DNA of 64,000 nucleotides from Orthonyx spaldingii. Taxonomy: Eukaryota; Chordata; Aves; Passeriformes; Orthonychidae. The DNA lies in the NCBI GenBank assembly GCA_013397795.1, contig VZTJ01000523.1, forward strand, positions 928,303 through 992,302. Direction: 5' to 3'. A program made the position numbers and the translations under genes. Shown in pieces: positions 23,116 to 37,000 of the stretch. A model generated the notes under the pieces. That model saw nothing but the letters and a program-made list of their open reading frames with translations, was not told the DNA's origin and did not search any database. Positions within the stretch are counted from its first letter, which is position 1. Each line of letters opens with the position of its first letter.

Positions 23116-26100
23116 GCCAGGGACTCTTTGATGTCTTTATCTCACGGCTGTGGTAGAGCCAAGTAAAATTCATGTGGCTGTCAGCTGTGAAGAACAAATC
23201 CATCTCCAGCAATCTCCCCTCCAGGCCGGCAGCAAAGCCTCACAGCCTGCAGGGGTGGCAGTGCTCATCCCAGGCGAGGCTGGCCAGGACTTTGAGGAAA
23301 AAGAAGTCTTTATCCACAAGAAACCCTCCATTCGTTCAGTGGATACAAGATTTGGAGAAACATCTTTGCTCCCATTAGGAAAACACACGAAATTTGATGG
23401 TAGACTGGCACCCAGCAGGAAACTGAGAGTGATTTGAAAAGCTTTGTATAAACACGTTGAACTTGCAGATGGTTTGAATGATATGTATTAAAAGTAAGAG
23501 TCTAAATAGGTTTCTGTAACCCTTTTAAGATTGCATGTGTAAATACCTAATGCATCATTTGATTTAGCAAATTATAAAAGTACTCTCGTCATGAACTACC
23601 TATAAAAAGAAATTGAGAATTTTGTCACAAATCATGTTCTAAATAGGCTTCAAAAATGACTTTTAGCTACAGCTGCCTCCCAAGTTCATCTGCCACCAAA
23701 ACACCTGACAGAAAGGAGTTTTGTAATGCATTTCAAAATGTCTGGATTTCCTAGCTAATAACTCAGTAATTTCTTTCTTTGAGAATTGAAGCAAGTGAAT
23801 TATATCCATGCAGTTATGCAATGTTTATTCTCTTCTCAGTAGAGACACAGAAAATTATTATTTTTTCTTCTTCTCTTTGCCCTGAGCCTGGTAGTACGGT
23901 GCATGTATGGAAAGCCTGTTAGAAAAATCTCTCTCTATTCCCACAAGCCTAGCAAAGAATAATAAATAAAGGAATCATCCCCCTTTCTTGTAGAATAATT
24001 CCAGAAATATACCACTTGTGGAGTCTGAGGCCAGGAATATTGCAAGAACTAAGGTAGTAGCAAGAGCTGATAAAGTAGTTCTTTGCTGGATATGAGACAG
24101 ACTAGAAAAAAATGAATTTTTTATTAAAGTCAAGGATAGCTTTGGACCAGAGTTCTTCAATGCCAGGTAACTGACTCAACTAGGAAAAATCTGCATGTGC
24201 TGAATGAGACAACCAAAGAGCAAGATAAACACAGAAAGTGAATTTCTTATATTTTTCACTACATTTGGTGTCTGTTGTGATATTACATTTCGTAGAAGGT
24301 CAAGTTAATTACTCGTATCAATATTGTGTGCTCGACAATGTTTGCATTGGGGGGGACAGCATAGAAAGATTTACACGTGCACAGATTGCTGATAAATAAA
24401 TCATAAATAAATCAAGCCCTGTGTAAAAACATTGTTCCCTCTCTGCCCCAACTGTGTTCCACAGGGTCTGCACACATTGTGTGCTCAGCCTGGGCACTTC
24501 CACTGCACATCAGGCCAGACACAGAGAACAAGAAGTTGAATATTTTTATTACCCTGTTTTGAAAATAAGGCTACAAAGAGCTCCCATTATTCCATCCTTT
24601 GTGAAAGAGATAGGCCAGGAAACATCTGCATAGCACAGCAGCAGAGAAGTGGAAAGGAACAGGACAAAACCCAAAACAAATAAGTATATTTAAAATCTGG
24701 AGGAAAGCTGCACTTTGTTTTCAAAGAGAACTTTGAATGCCACAGACACAAATCAGTTTAAGACAATCAGTGGCTTCCCATGCTCCCCACTGAAGGAGGC
24801 AGGAGAGATGATCCACTTAAGGGAAGGTGTTGACACATTTAAACGCAATTGCTTCCTCAAATAACTGGGAACTATCCTACGGACTGCAACCCACCTACAA
24901 AGCTCAGTGCCAAAATTGGAAAAAGATCACAGCATTCCCACAAGATCCAAGGAAAAAGAATGTGAGACATGAGCCTGGTATAAATAAGTCTGATTAAGAT
25001 CTTGATAAACAGTGGCAACGTTGTCACCCTCAAAATGAAACCAGAATATTGGAGTGAAATAAGAAAGAGCAAATATCCACTGGGAAGGGTCTCCCTTGGG
25101 CAAGGGCTTGAAAGTGATGCCACTAATGAGTTTGAGGCTCAAACTCATACCTTGAAACATCTGTCACAGGTCAAGAGAAAGATACGAAAAGAATGAAAAA
25201 ATTGCGGCTTGACGGAAAGATGTAGCAAATTTATCTCTACTGATTTTTATTATGTTGAGTAAAATTTGAGTTGTTTATTTTCAATCTGCTGTGCTCAAGA
25301 GAAGCCAGCTGTTCCCTTAATTAATCCATTGCCTACTGGTGCAGTTGACCCTTCCAACCTCCTCCGTCCTGTAATTCCGACCCTGCCCAGCAGGAGCAAG
25401 GAGAAGGAGCTGGGAGCCTGCTGGCGTTTTGCAGCATCCCTCGTTTCCACCTGCAGGGACAGGGACAGCTGTGCCAGCCCTGGGCTAAAGCAGTGACTTC
25501 CCCATCTCTGCCAGCTGCAAGGAGGGTTTGGAGCCAGCTCAGCTGGGGTGGTTTCCCTCAGAGCCTTCCCTGGAATATGCTGCGGGTATTCTTGATATCT
25601 CACAGGGATAAACGCGTGGAATTTTTGTCACGAGAAATGATGGGGAGCTGCTGCTCTTGTAGAAAATCTGCCCTTTATGAATGGCAACGCTCCCAAATCT
25701 CAAGAAGGATGAGCAGAGCTAGGAAAAGGCAATCTGTAATTTTGCAGGTATTGTACGGAGGGTAGAAAACTAATAGGTGCATTCTGACTGTGTGAAAGCC
25801 CATTTCCAAGGAAGCATTTTTCCAAGTGGGTTACTTAAAATAACTTTAAATATACCCAAGATGAAAAAATTCTTACAAACTTTCCAATGCGAAATCTCAA
25901 ATTTAACATTGATTAACTTTTGAGGCATAAAATGTCATCCCTTTTCCTCTATTAACACTGAGTAGCACAAAAATGTCCCATCTCTTTGTACAGAGTTCAA
26001 TCCTGATGTATCTGCTTGCGGGTCAGAAAGCGTCCCTTGGGCTTTGGTTTATTGAGATTGTTTGGAGGGGTTTTTTGATTTGCTTATTCTCAAATTATCC

Positions 26101-26469
26101 TACTAGTTCAGGTACTCCAGAACAAATTATTTTCGTTCTTCTCTCCCTGGCCCTTTATTGTCTTCTGCAAGAGTATTTTCCAAGGAGTTTGAAGCAGAGT
26201 AAACCTTTCTACCTAAAGAAAACTGATCAGAGCAGGGCACTGACAGGCAGAAGGCATGAACACACTTGTTAACTCCCTCACTGCAATAACCTCCAACCCC
26301 AGGTAGGCACCTGGGATCTAAAATAGAGTTTGTTTTCATTACTGCTCATGTAAAATGCTTTTTCTCAGTAAAAAAAACCCAAAATATACTAACCAAGCAA
26401 TGAGAAATTAAGTTATATACTCTGAAATACCAGGTGTTGTAAGCATTCCTTTTAACGCCATTGTCCTTT

Positions 26470-26900
26470 CTGAGAGCAGGTGTGAGGTCAGAGCAGCTCA
26501 CTCAAGGTTTTATTTCATTTTATCTTGTAAATCTCTAGGACAGAGACACCAAAACACCTCTGAGAAACTTGATCCAGTGCTTGACTGTCCCAATAGTAAG
26601 AACATTTTTCTTATAAGTGGTCTGAACCTCCCTTTTTTTGATTTCTGCCCACTGTTTGATACCTTTCCTCCTCCTCCAGTGCTCTGTGAAGAGCACAGCT
26701 CCACTCTTCTTGATGTCCTTCCTGTAGTCACTGGGAATTGTCCCTTCTCCAGGCTGAACAAGCCCTGTACCCTCAGAATTTATTTTTTTGGCTAATATTT
26801 CAGCCCTTAACCACCTCGGGGACCCTCTGTGAACTCTCTTCAGTTTATCAACATCTTTCTCATGCTGGTGGGGTAGGGCTGTGCAAACCTGGCAGTATTT
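26470..26900 (-). mobile_element. CR1 LINE 3' fragment, antisense
   Basis: Read on the minus strand, the segment gives 'gagaaagatgttgataaactgaagagagtt', 'gaggtggttaagggctg', 'cttgttcagcctggagaaggg' and 'actattgggacagtcaagcactgg', then 'gtttctcagaggtgttttggtgtctct'. This is the order expected of the last 400-450 bases of CR1. It is old and frameshifted. The short open frames across it are LINE remnants or chance, not host genes. Confidence 0.75.
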
Positions 26901-27068
26901 ATGTGTGTTGACTTGCTTACCTAGTAACTACAGCAAATTACTAATAACTGCTAGTAAGTGGTAGAATGGTAGCTGCAGCTTGCATTTCTTACATAAAACA
27001 GCTGTATCAAACAAGCATGTGATGGATTATATTCCACATCTGTAAAAGGATCATGATAGTAAGGTTCT

Positions 27069-27094
27069 TGCAGAAAATTCTTGAATTTTCTGCA
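27069..27094. repeat. 26-base near-perfect palindrome
   Basis: Arms 'tgcagaaaattc' (27069-27080) and 'gaattttctgca' (27083-27094) are exact reverse complements around a two-base centre 'tt'. It lies in unique A+T-rich sequence about 170 bases beyond the CR1 copy ending at 26900. Confidence 0.9.
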
Positions 27095-30000
27095 CACTCA
27101 GTGATAATATAACCCCTATTTAACCCCCAATTATTACTGTTGGATGTGAAGGAGTATGGAAAGGATCTGGCATACCCTCAACAAAGCCCAGTATTTAGAT
27201 TTGACACTTGTCAGTACAGCTCTGTATCATTTGCCACCTGAAAGCCTTGACAGAATAAGGACTTCTGCCCAAGGTCAGCCTTCTCTGGGAAGTTTTTTAA
27301 TGTGGCTCTTGCTCATTGTCTCTTAAAAAGTAATAAATGGCACCTTTAATTGCAAAAGATGGGAATCCTGGAGGCAGCTGCATTTCTGTGCATCGTGGAA
27401 TGTAATGGTTCTTGGAAGTATTTAGGGTTTAATCCCACAAATGTGTTCTGAGGCTCATGAAAGGCAGTGCAAGTCAATAAAGCCCCTTAAAATACGTAGT
27501 CCTGCATGTCCCCTGAATCCCTGACTTCAGGGGTGGGAGAGCTCTTCGATTATTCCTGGGAAAATGAGCAGCCTGGTGCTGGGGAGGTTTGAGGCAATTG
27601 TTTCCCGTCTCTCTCCTCAATGCCTTCTGTGCCTGCAGCACACAGTGATTGGAGCCCAGGCACACACCCGGGCTCCCACAGGCTGCTTGCTGTCTCTGCA
27701 AGGGTGCAAAGAGACATCCTGGAGCAGCATCTGCTCCACCTTTGCCTCAGCAAGGGAACGGTGCCATTTTTCACAGGTTGAGGCTCTTGCTGTTGGAGTT
27801 TGGTAGCAGAATAATCCATCAACCTTTTTCCTACCTTCAGTTCCCCTCCCAGCTGCCATCACTTTTCCTACCAATTTTCCCAGAGGTTTATCTCTCCTTT
27901 GTGAATCCCTAATAATGCAGGGGACAGAGGACTTTTTAAAATCATGTGTTCAAAAGCATCACAGTCAAAGCTCATCTGAAAAAGTGCTGTGAACCAATAT
28001 CCTCGTCAGCAACCTGTCTCCAGCCCCCTGACACCATCCCTTTGCTCATGTCGCCTGTAAAAGCACACAATAACTCAATTTTTACTTTGACAAAAAGCCA
28101 TACAGATCCACATCACAATATTATTGTTGTTCAGCCTGGCTCTAGCTGCTGTCAGCTGCCAAAACACCTTGAGGCTGCACTTTCACTCTGTGATACTGGC
28201 CCAGAACATAAAAACACAAAACCACATTTATAACACTCGAGTCTCATCATTCTCATGCAAAAAACTTTGGTTCTTTCGTGTTTGCAATTTTTAGAGTAGA
28301 GAGACTCAGCATTTCTATTTTGGTGTGTAAGGAGTTTTTAGTAAGTACCTTCATATTTTCTGGGGGGAAAAAATAGATGTACATGTAAGTTCTGTATCAT
28401 AAAATGAAAACTGGATAATTGATAGGAAAATACAATATTTTTATCTTCATATCTATTTCTTAATAATAAAAAAGGTACTGAACAACACAGTGATTATATT
28501 TGCAAGTGATGGCAAATTTCAGGCAGAGAGGGATGAAAATACAGATTACTGAATGTAACATACAATATTCTGAGGCAAAGCCTGTTGATGACAGATCCCC
28601 AAAAGACCAGAGATACACAGCCTCCTAAAGAGAAACAGAAGAACAGAACCCCACACATCAACTCTGACTATTTAGCATAAAATGGCTGAAAAATCCAGTT
28701 ATGACCTAGGAGAAGGTTGTGATCGAGAATATCACCTCTTTTTTAGTGTAGATTATGCTGTTCTAATTATTTTTCAGAACTTCACCATCAGTCTTATTTG
28801 ATACATTTCCTTATCTCTTAATCTTGAGCCTGAATTTTGGTGTGGTTTGTGCCACCCCAAACCCCACTGATGTGAGAGGAATTCCTGGGGGTGTGACAAT
28901 CAGAGTCGCTGTGTTAAAAGCTGTGGAGAAAACCTTTAAATCCATTTGCAGTTTCCCAGCTCAGTTTGGGGAGTCTGAGTGAGGTGCAGGTGGTGGATCC
29001 TGCATGGCTGGAAGTGGGAACTCTCCAGCCCTGAGCTGGTCACCAGGAATTTCTGGTGCTGGGGTGATGATGTGGAGTGGCACCATTTCCTGCAAGGTCC
29101 CCTGGTGAACTGGAGAAATCGATGCAGGACAGAAATACTCAGCACTGCTGGCTGCTTGTGCTCTGATGAGATTTGGCAATTGAAAGTGGCCCTTTTCCCT
29201 TTGATTAAGGAAAATACTTGCAGCTGCATACATTAACTATAGAAATTCTATAGCAGAGACAGCTCTGCTGTAATAAATTAAATCATATTGCAAGTACACT
29301 ACCAGGAAGCTGTTTCAGGAGAAATTAAGGCTAGCAAGCCTCCTGAAATTAAGTTTCTGCTGAGATAAATTGGTACCATCTAACCAATATAGTTCAGCAT
29401 ATGTCACAAACAAGAGAGATGCTCTTGGCTGATGGTGCCAATTTAAAAGGCTGTTTACATCAAATAATTTGAGGTCTCAATTTGCACACCAGGGGTTATA
29501 AAGTACTTTAGCTTTGCTCTAGAACATACATTAAGGTGTTTGGCACAGTTGGGGTGACAGTGTGTGGCATTAATTTCCTGCATTAAGTTACTGCTAATAC
29601 TCTTGTTAGTGAGTGCCTGATGGCTTTACACTTTCTTGAACATTTAGGAATACTGGATGCTATCACCATTTTCACATAAAGTACAATTGACTTCAAAGAA
29701 CTAAGTCTGGGAATGCGGTGGTGCTAATGTGGAATTAGTGATTACAGGGAAAATATAACTCCCAAATTCCACTGCTCTAAAACACTCGATTCAGCTAACC
29801 ATGGAAACATGCAGAAAAGGTTTGGATGTATGATTGCTTTTTAATCACTGCTAGCAGTTGATTATTTTAGTGCTTTATTTCATAATTTCACGTCTCACGT
29901 TAATGAAAATGTTATGGGAGAAAGCAGTGGGGAAAGAAAAGCTATTTGCCTCTCCTTAGTTAATAACTGCTTCTTGCTGCTCCACTGAGGTGGATTTTCC

Positions 30001-33000
30001 CTCTGAAATTGCTTTCTGTGTGCTGGAGCACAGCTCATTGTTCTTCTGTGTGACAGTCTAATCATTCTGCCTTGCAGACCTCTCACTTACATACAGCAAG
30101 TACAGGCCACAGCAGAGGCATTGCTGGATTGCCAGGACACACAGTCCCCTGGAAAATAACACATATTTTATCTTCAGAAGGAAACACTATTGAAATTCTG
30201 AAAATCTGTGACGTGACTCACATCACTTATATATCAGCATCTTTAATAACCTTCTCTTCACCAACTTGGTAAAGTCCAAGAAGCTTTAGTAAACAGGAGA
30301 AGATTATTCTGTCTGGCTTTTTTAATACCAGTGCAGGAATCATTCTCTTTCTGACACAACTTGCAAAATTCCACGTGCCTTTTCACCTAGCTGAAAAGCA
30401 GAGAATTCTTTAACTTAGATATCTTATTTTGCTCAATATTTTGATGAACACTGCACGAAACTTTCTGTAGCACTGCTGGCCCGTAGGTGACTCGTTAATC
30501 TGGCTGCACAGATCAGCTTTGCAGGACTGAGGGCTAAACCACAAAGAGCTGCATCTTTAGCTACACGTGTTAGCAGAGACTGCAGGAAGGCTTTACAGTC
30601 AGAGGTGTCCTGAGAGCCAAAGTGCAGCCCCGTGTTTGCTGTGTTTGAAGAGGACAAAGAGTGTATATTTAGAACAAACACAGTATTTGAATTCTCAGCA
30701 TGTAGGAACTAAGAGTTTTACTCAGTGCTGCTGTGATTTGAGGAGAGGCTTTGCTTTGTGTGCCCCTTCTTCGAGCTGTTTGGAGACTTTATTCACGTGT
30801 GATACTGATATATGTCAGCAGTGCAGAAACGTACAGGGGGAATGAGCCACAATAATAGGTCTTCACTAGTCCTTACAAATTTTAATTAGTGTTCCTCAAC
30901 TGCTGCTGGTCCTCAGCCCAGCTCAGGTTTTGTGAATTAGCCCATAACACCCACGGAGAGTTTTGCAGTGCAGGGCACATCCCAGCTGAGCCTCTCAGAG
31001 GAGGGATGTGGGTTTGAAAGGCACAATAAAGACTTTTCAAAGCACTGGATGTGGTTTGTGTGGCACCTGAAACTGTCACCAGGCAAGCAGGCTCTGCCTG
31101 CTGGGAATGAAATGCCTGAAGTGCTGCCCAGGCTCTGCCAGGGGGTCTGCAAGGCTCAGGTTTGGAACCCTTTCAGCTCAAGGATTAAAGAAACACGCTT
31201 TGAAAAAGAGAAATGGAAAAGAATATTGGAATTTTCTTCTTGTTGTTGGAGCCTGTTTAAAATACTGCCAGCAGTGTAAAATGGACTAGAGCTGCCACCT
31301 CAATTTTTAATGAGATAATCAGAAATGGGAAGATCTCAGGCACCTAGTCCAGGTCAGTGCAAAATTGTCCTTATGTGATGTTCTCTTTAGTCAGCTTTAA
31401 AGTACTTGAAATAGATCATCCACTGCCCTGCCAGAGAGACAGCTTTTGTATGAACAGACCCACTTTCTTTAACTCCAAACTAAACTTTCTTTTTTTATCC
31501 TGTGCTTGGTTGTGTTGTCATTCCTATAAAGAATTCAGTGCTGCATTCCATAGCATGACTAAAGCCTTTCCTTACTTTATTTTGTTTTAGCTTGAGGCTT
31601 TACTATTATTATTATTAATATTTTATTCTTTATTTCTCTCTCTTCCTGATTTTCCTCAAAGCCAGTTTTGCTATTTTTTCCTATATTATTTAACCCTAGG
31701 CTGGAGGCACATTTCCCACCCCTTTAATTTAGCAGTGGAATACAAACACAGCCAGGTGGAAATTCCTGTGTTGTATTATGTAATAATCCATAAAGTTCCA
31801 TCAATAGCCTATCTAATACAGCTAGTCCCATTTTGAATTTGGAACTCCCAGAATTGCTTGCTTTTAAAACAAATAAACATAATTTTAAAACTTTTAAAAA
31901 AACCCCAAAACCTTAGTCAGGAAATTATATGATCCACCAGTAGAGTCATTAAGTTTGTTCAATTCTTCAGTCCTGTCAAAAACCTATTAGGTTCCAGTGG
32001 GTTCCCCTCAACACATAAATCTTGCCAAGCATCTATTTCTTAAATACATGGCACAGGCTGTCAGCTTGCAGATGTTGTACAGTAAATTAAATTGTCAGAA
32101 ATCCACAGTTTCAAGTGATTATTTGTGCTACCGAAGCTGTGCTGCAGAACTGCAAGTGCTTTCCTGGCTGCTTTTGGGCACAGCTTTCGTTACTTACGGT
32201 TGTGAAAACATTTTTGGGTGGAGAGAAATAAGTTTGTATTCAACAACTACAGACTGCAATTTGCTCTGCTTGATCAGCCATAAAAGTCAAGGTAATGAGA
32301 TACTTCCTGATATTTTGAAGTATTTGGGGTAGATTTCAGTGGCTCTCTTGTCGCCTTGTACCAAATCAGGTCTGTGTGTGTCTGCAGCTACAGATAAGAA
32401 ATGATTCAATTCCTGGTAAGCAAGAGCAATCTGTTGAAAAATTGGGATTTTTTCTGATGAAAATGTCACAGTATTGGTGAAGTTATAATGAGAATATGTA
32501 CTGGGTATTTTTTCATTGTCTTTGATCCAAAGCTCTAAGAGCCTCTTCAGAAATCTTTCAATGATTTCTTAGAAAAGCAATATTCCCCTCTCTTTGCTTT
32601 GCCATATATAAATTAACTTTATGCTCTCTGTGACCCTCCTCTCTTTAAAGCAGACACAGAGAGCTGATTGCCTCAATAATTAATTTGGCCTGACCATTGT
32701 CCATGTCCTTCCATGAGTCACCCAGAAGGAAGTACACTGGGACAGAACATGTATTGACTGTTCCAAGAAGTGTCCGTGCTCCCAACCCAGAATCACAGGC
32801 CAAAGCCAGTTCTCCATTCTGTAACACCCAGCCAGCAGAATAACACCTCAAAAGAAAGTAATGCAATATTTCTGTCCCATCAGCACACTTTGGTCATGGT
32901 GAGGGTGACTTCAGTGGAGAGGTTTCAGGGCAGGGTATTTGATTTACTGGAAAATAACGCCATGGACCAGAACAGTTTAGTGCAACTGTTAAACGAGTTA

Positions 33001-33730
33001 AATTTTATCCTTGTTAAAAGGTACTCAAGGAATTGTGCATCACATTTCCCAATAGACTTCTGCATTTCAGGACATCTCGTTGCCAATTAATTCATCTGGG
33101 TAAATATCTCCCCTTATGAAAAACACATGTTCAGAATTTTTTCAGTGAAATGGCCAAATGTTGTGCAGCTGGTCAGGCTGTGGGCGTGCTTTCAGAAATG
33201 CCTGATGCCAAAGGAAAACACAGTTCTGTAAACACCCTGATGGAAAGTCAGTCTGAGCTGGGAGAGAGCAGAAACTCAAAGGTTTTGTGTATTTTCATCA
33301 ACTGCTGAACTGGTTCAGATAGATAATACTACATTAAGGATAAATAAGTGATTATGTGATGTATTTTTATTGTCTTAAGAACAGGATCATGAAAATAAAA
33401 TAGGCATTATTTTGTGTTTGTACTAAAAAAAAAACCAAAATCTTCTTAAACTTGTAACATAGAATCTCCAAAGTTGGGAAATGCTTGGTTCCTTTTGGAA
33501 ATGTGCCTCTCTGCAGCACTTACACTGTGTTCATTTATGTGGATTTTAAATATATATATATTTATAATTACTATACTTATCAGTGAGACATTGGTAGCTG
33601 ATTGCACCAGTCATGGGAGAATTTCCAAAACTGCCACAATTTTAGTTCTGTTATGGGAGAGGATGGAGAGGTTTTGAATCCTAAACCTGAAAATGAAACT
33701 GGTAATATTTTACTGATCTCTTTTCTGGAA

Positions 33731-33747
33731 TTTTTTTTTTTTTTTTT
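33731..33747. repeat. Homopolymer T17
   Basis: There are 17 consecutive T in unique sequence, 55 bases left of the CR1 end at 33802. Similar tracts lie at 22408-22424 (T17), 41610-41626 (T17), 52711-52726 (A16) and 15002-15015 (A14). They are scattered on both strands, with no common flank that would mark retrogenes. Confidence 0.9.
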
Positions 33748-33801
33748 ATTTCACTGCAGGCACTTTTTTCCTTGAACTCCAGATTATTTTCTAGGAGTTT
33801 T

Positions 33802-34040
33802 TCATGGAATCATGGAATATTATATGTTAGAAGGGACCCACAAGGATCATCCGGTCCAGCTCCTGTCCCTGCACAGACACTCCAACAATCCCCTCCCTGT
33901 GCATTCCAGGCAGTGTTGTCCAAACATTCCTGGAGCTCTGGCAGCCTCGGGGCTGTGCCCATTCCCTGGGGAGCCTGGGCAGTGCCCAGCACCCTCTAAG
34001 GGAAGAACTTTTTCCTGATATCCAACCTAAACCTCCACAG
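33802..34040 (-). mobile_element. CR1 LINE 3' end, antisense
   Basis: The plus strand starts with 'tcatggaatcatggaat', the complement of the CR1 terminal octamer repeats. It continues 'agaagggacccacaaggatcatccggtccagctcc', 'gggctgtgcccattccctggggagcctgggcagtgcccagcaccctct' and 'aagaactttttcctgatatccaacctaaacctcc'. These are textbook antisense CR1 landmarks. The element is 5'-truncated at about 34040. A 17-T run lies 55 bases before its 3' end. Confidence 0.85.
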
Positions 34041-37000
34041 AGACCAAAGAAAGAGCCTGCATTTACAATTACCCAGTTTCCTAAAACTCTCAAGCCTAAA
34101 TCCCACTATCTCTGGAAAGTTTGGCATAACTTCACCAGTTTTGCTGAATATTTCCAGTCTGCTAAACCAGGACAGACTCCACTCGCACTTGGGATTTATT
34201 TTTTTTTTTAATGTGGTGTGTTTCAATTTAAAACTTTCTCAAGGGGATTTAAGAGATGCTGTGAAAGGAGAGGCCAGGATAACTTTGCCCTGTTAATCTG
34301 CTCTTAAAACCTCTGGTTCTGAGCATCCCAGGGCAAAACCAGACACAAACTCTTCCCCCAAGGTCCTGAGAACCCATCACAGATGGGAGAAGGAGGAGGG
34401 ATGGAGAAGGAAAGCCACAGGTGGCAGAGCCAAATGTCCCAAAGACGAATTTCTTCCCTGCTCGAAATCCACAAAGTTTTTACTCAAATGCTCAAAATGT
34501 CCCAGTAACCCCCGAAACCTGTGAGCACCACTCTGTCACTGGGATTTATGAGAGCCTAAAGTTTTTACAGAGGTTTTAAAGACAAGAGTCATTTCTTTAA
34601 ATTGCTGCAAACAATGTGTCTTTAGAAGTCCTCTGTTGTGTTTCTTGTGCGTGAGGAGCATTATCCTCGAGCTTTCCCCAAGGATCCCGTGTCTTGCTGA
34701 AATCTGCTCACAACAAACACGTTTGCAGATGTGCAGACACAGAATTATAGGAAGTACAAACAAGACCCCTGTGTAAAGCAGAGCACAGCTGAGAACCAGG
34801 GAGGTTTATGACTCAAGTAGTTTAAAGGACTTTTAATAGCCAGTGAAGGAGGTTGTTTGCTTTAGGAAAGCACATACAACAGTAGTGCACGCACTTAGTG
34901 CAGAAAGAGATGAAACAAAGCAATTATTCTGCTCTTAGCTGATGTTATTTTTATAATGAACCACCTAGAATGAGGTATTTTGCCAAGATAATTGTTTAAA
35001 ATACTTTGTCAGGCAATCTGAATTGCAGCTTATGCATGAATCAGCCTGACCTGATGTGCTTTATGATTTTTTTTTTTTTCCATTACTTTTCTCATGCAAT
35101 CAACAGATCTCAGTGATCTAAAACTTTGAGGGAAAGCTTTATATACCACGACATGAAATTGCTAAAGGCAGCCTCCTCGTAGTTCTCAGGATTTCCCCAC
35201 CCATGCAGTGACTACATTGAATTTATAACAACAAGGACATGATGCTGGTCTGTGCTGGGGGATTTGCTGAGTGCTGAGCAGGGCAGAGATGAGACACAGG
35301 CAGGGAAAGGTGAGAGGAGCAAGGCAGAGTCTGTGCAGAGGAGTTCTGTGGTGCTGGGATTATTGCATCTGCTTGAACAGTGCACACTGTGACACATCCA
35401 TGGAAATGCCCATCACTGAGAGGGTTTTGAAGATGCTGAGGATATTTCTTATCTGAAGTGTCAGCAATTGTTAAGCTGCATCTCTCATTTTTAGCTGGTT
35501 CCAAGTGTGGATCCCTTTTGAAGACCGAGTGGAAGGAGATTGACATTCCTTGGGAAAAAAAACCCTTTATACACTGTATTTCCTGGCATTCACTCCCTAT
35601 GTGGATGTTTGATTGTTGGAGTTTTTTTTTTTCATTGTAATGTAATTTAAATATATTGAGAACTTAGAGCTGAGAATTGGAAACCCAAATTCAAAAGCTC
35701 TAAGAATTGGAATATAATGATAAAATTGTGCCATCGCTGCAGTTTGTGAATGACATTCAAGCTTCTTTATAAATTTATCTCCTTTCTGCATTACCTTTTG
35801 TATTAATAACACCTGTTTGATAGGTCTAGAGCTTTTTCACACTGCCCTAAATTTCATAAAATTAGGGCAGCTGTTCCTCCTGCTCTTTCAGAACTTCCAG
35901 GGAAAAAAAAAATAGTTATTGGGAAACTTCTGGTTTGAGGGTCACAGGGGCACAGGGCAGTGACCAAAGGTGCTTTGGAAAACCCACAGTAGCAGAACTG
36001 CCTTTTAAACTCTGCTGCTTTCCTCAGGAATTACAGCCTTATCTGCTGCATGCTTGAGTAGCAGTATATAAATATTGCATGCTTGATTTTTAAACCAGGC
36101 AAATTCATAGTGGAAATATCACGTTTTAGTGTAAGAGAAGCCAATACTGAGGACAGAAGAGCTGGAGTAACAGCTCTGGAAGGAAATGCCAGAGCAAGGA
36201 CTGTCTCCTTTTATGTGAGAAGGATTTTTTTTATTTTTTTTCCCTGAGAGGAATATGGTGGTGTGTTTGCTTTTTTTTTTAGTAAGAGCTTAGAGATTTT
36301 TTGGAAAAAGACCTTGGTTTGAGATCAGCTTTTAAACTTGAGCTCCAGAATTTGGCAGCAGGCAGGAATGTTGCCACGGCAACCCATTATCTGAGGCTGT
36401 GTTCCTGAACCTCCTGCCAGTTCATCCACAGTTGAATGCTGAAGGCAACCTTAGAGGCCTTTATATGTTCTGTCCTGGAACAGTTCAAAAATAGCCTGGG
36501 ACTTGAGAATACCAGCAGCTATCTGGGAAAAAGGAGAAGTTTTCCCTTTAGGAGGTGAATGAATACGCTCAATCGTGATAGGGAATTTCCACGCTCCTGG
36601 TGAAACCATTGGATGGTTTCTGGCGAGCGGAGGCGGCTCCCAGACGTTTTCAGTCTGAAGGATGGTTCTTGCATTTTGTTCTGGAATAGCTTTGGAATTT
36701 AGGATGCTGTCACCTTCCTTTCTCCTGCTCTGGGTCTGGGAAGGGCTGTCCTTAAGCAGGACACCAAGGTCCCTCTCTTGGGGTGCCAGGAAGGCCTGGA
36801 AGTTGTGTGAGTCACATGTGCCACCCTTTTGCTGCTTCTGCTGAGCTCTGTTTGTAAAATCCGCCAGCTGGTTGCAGTGAAGCATCCTCAGTCCAGCCAA
36901 TTTTTAATATCTACAGTCCTCAGTATCATCTGCTCATTCTTCCTTTCTTATTCACAAAGAACAGTACTGGTCAACAAAAAAACCACAAAACTCTAAAAAT

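Larger units (their letters stand above)
23116..33801. other. Intergenic or intronic sequence between CR1 copies
   Basis: Apart from the CR1 at 26470-26900 and the palindrome at 27069, I see only unique A+T-rich DNA with short frames. G+C-richer patches near 25300-25600 and 27500-27850 carry overlapping frames on both strands with no recognisable product. Confidence 0.5.

Noticed and set aside
33772..34093. Overlapping frames of 60-88 codons on both strands
   Set aside because: They fall within the antisense CR1 3' end at 33802-34040.
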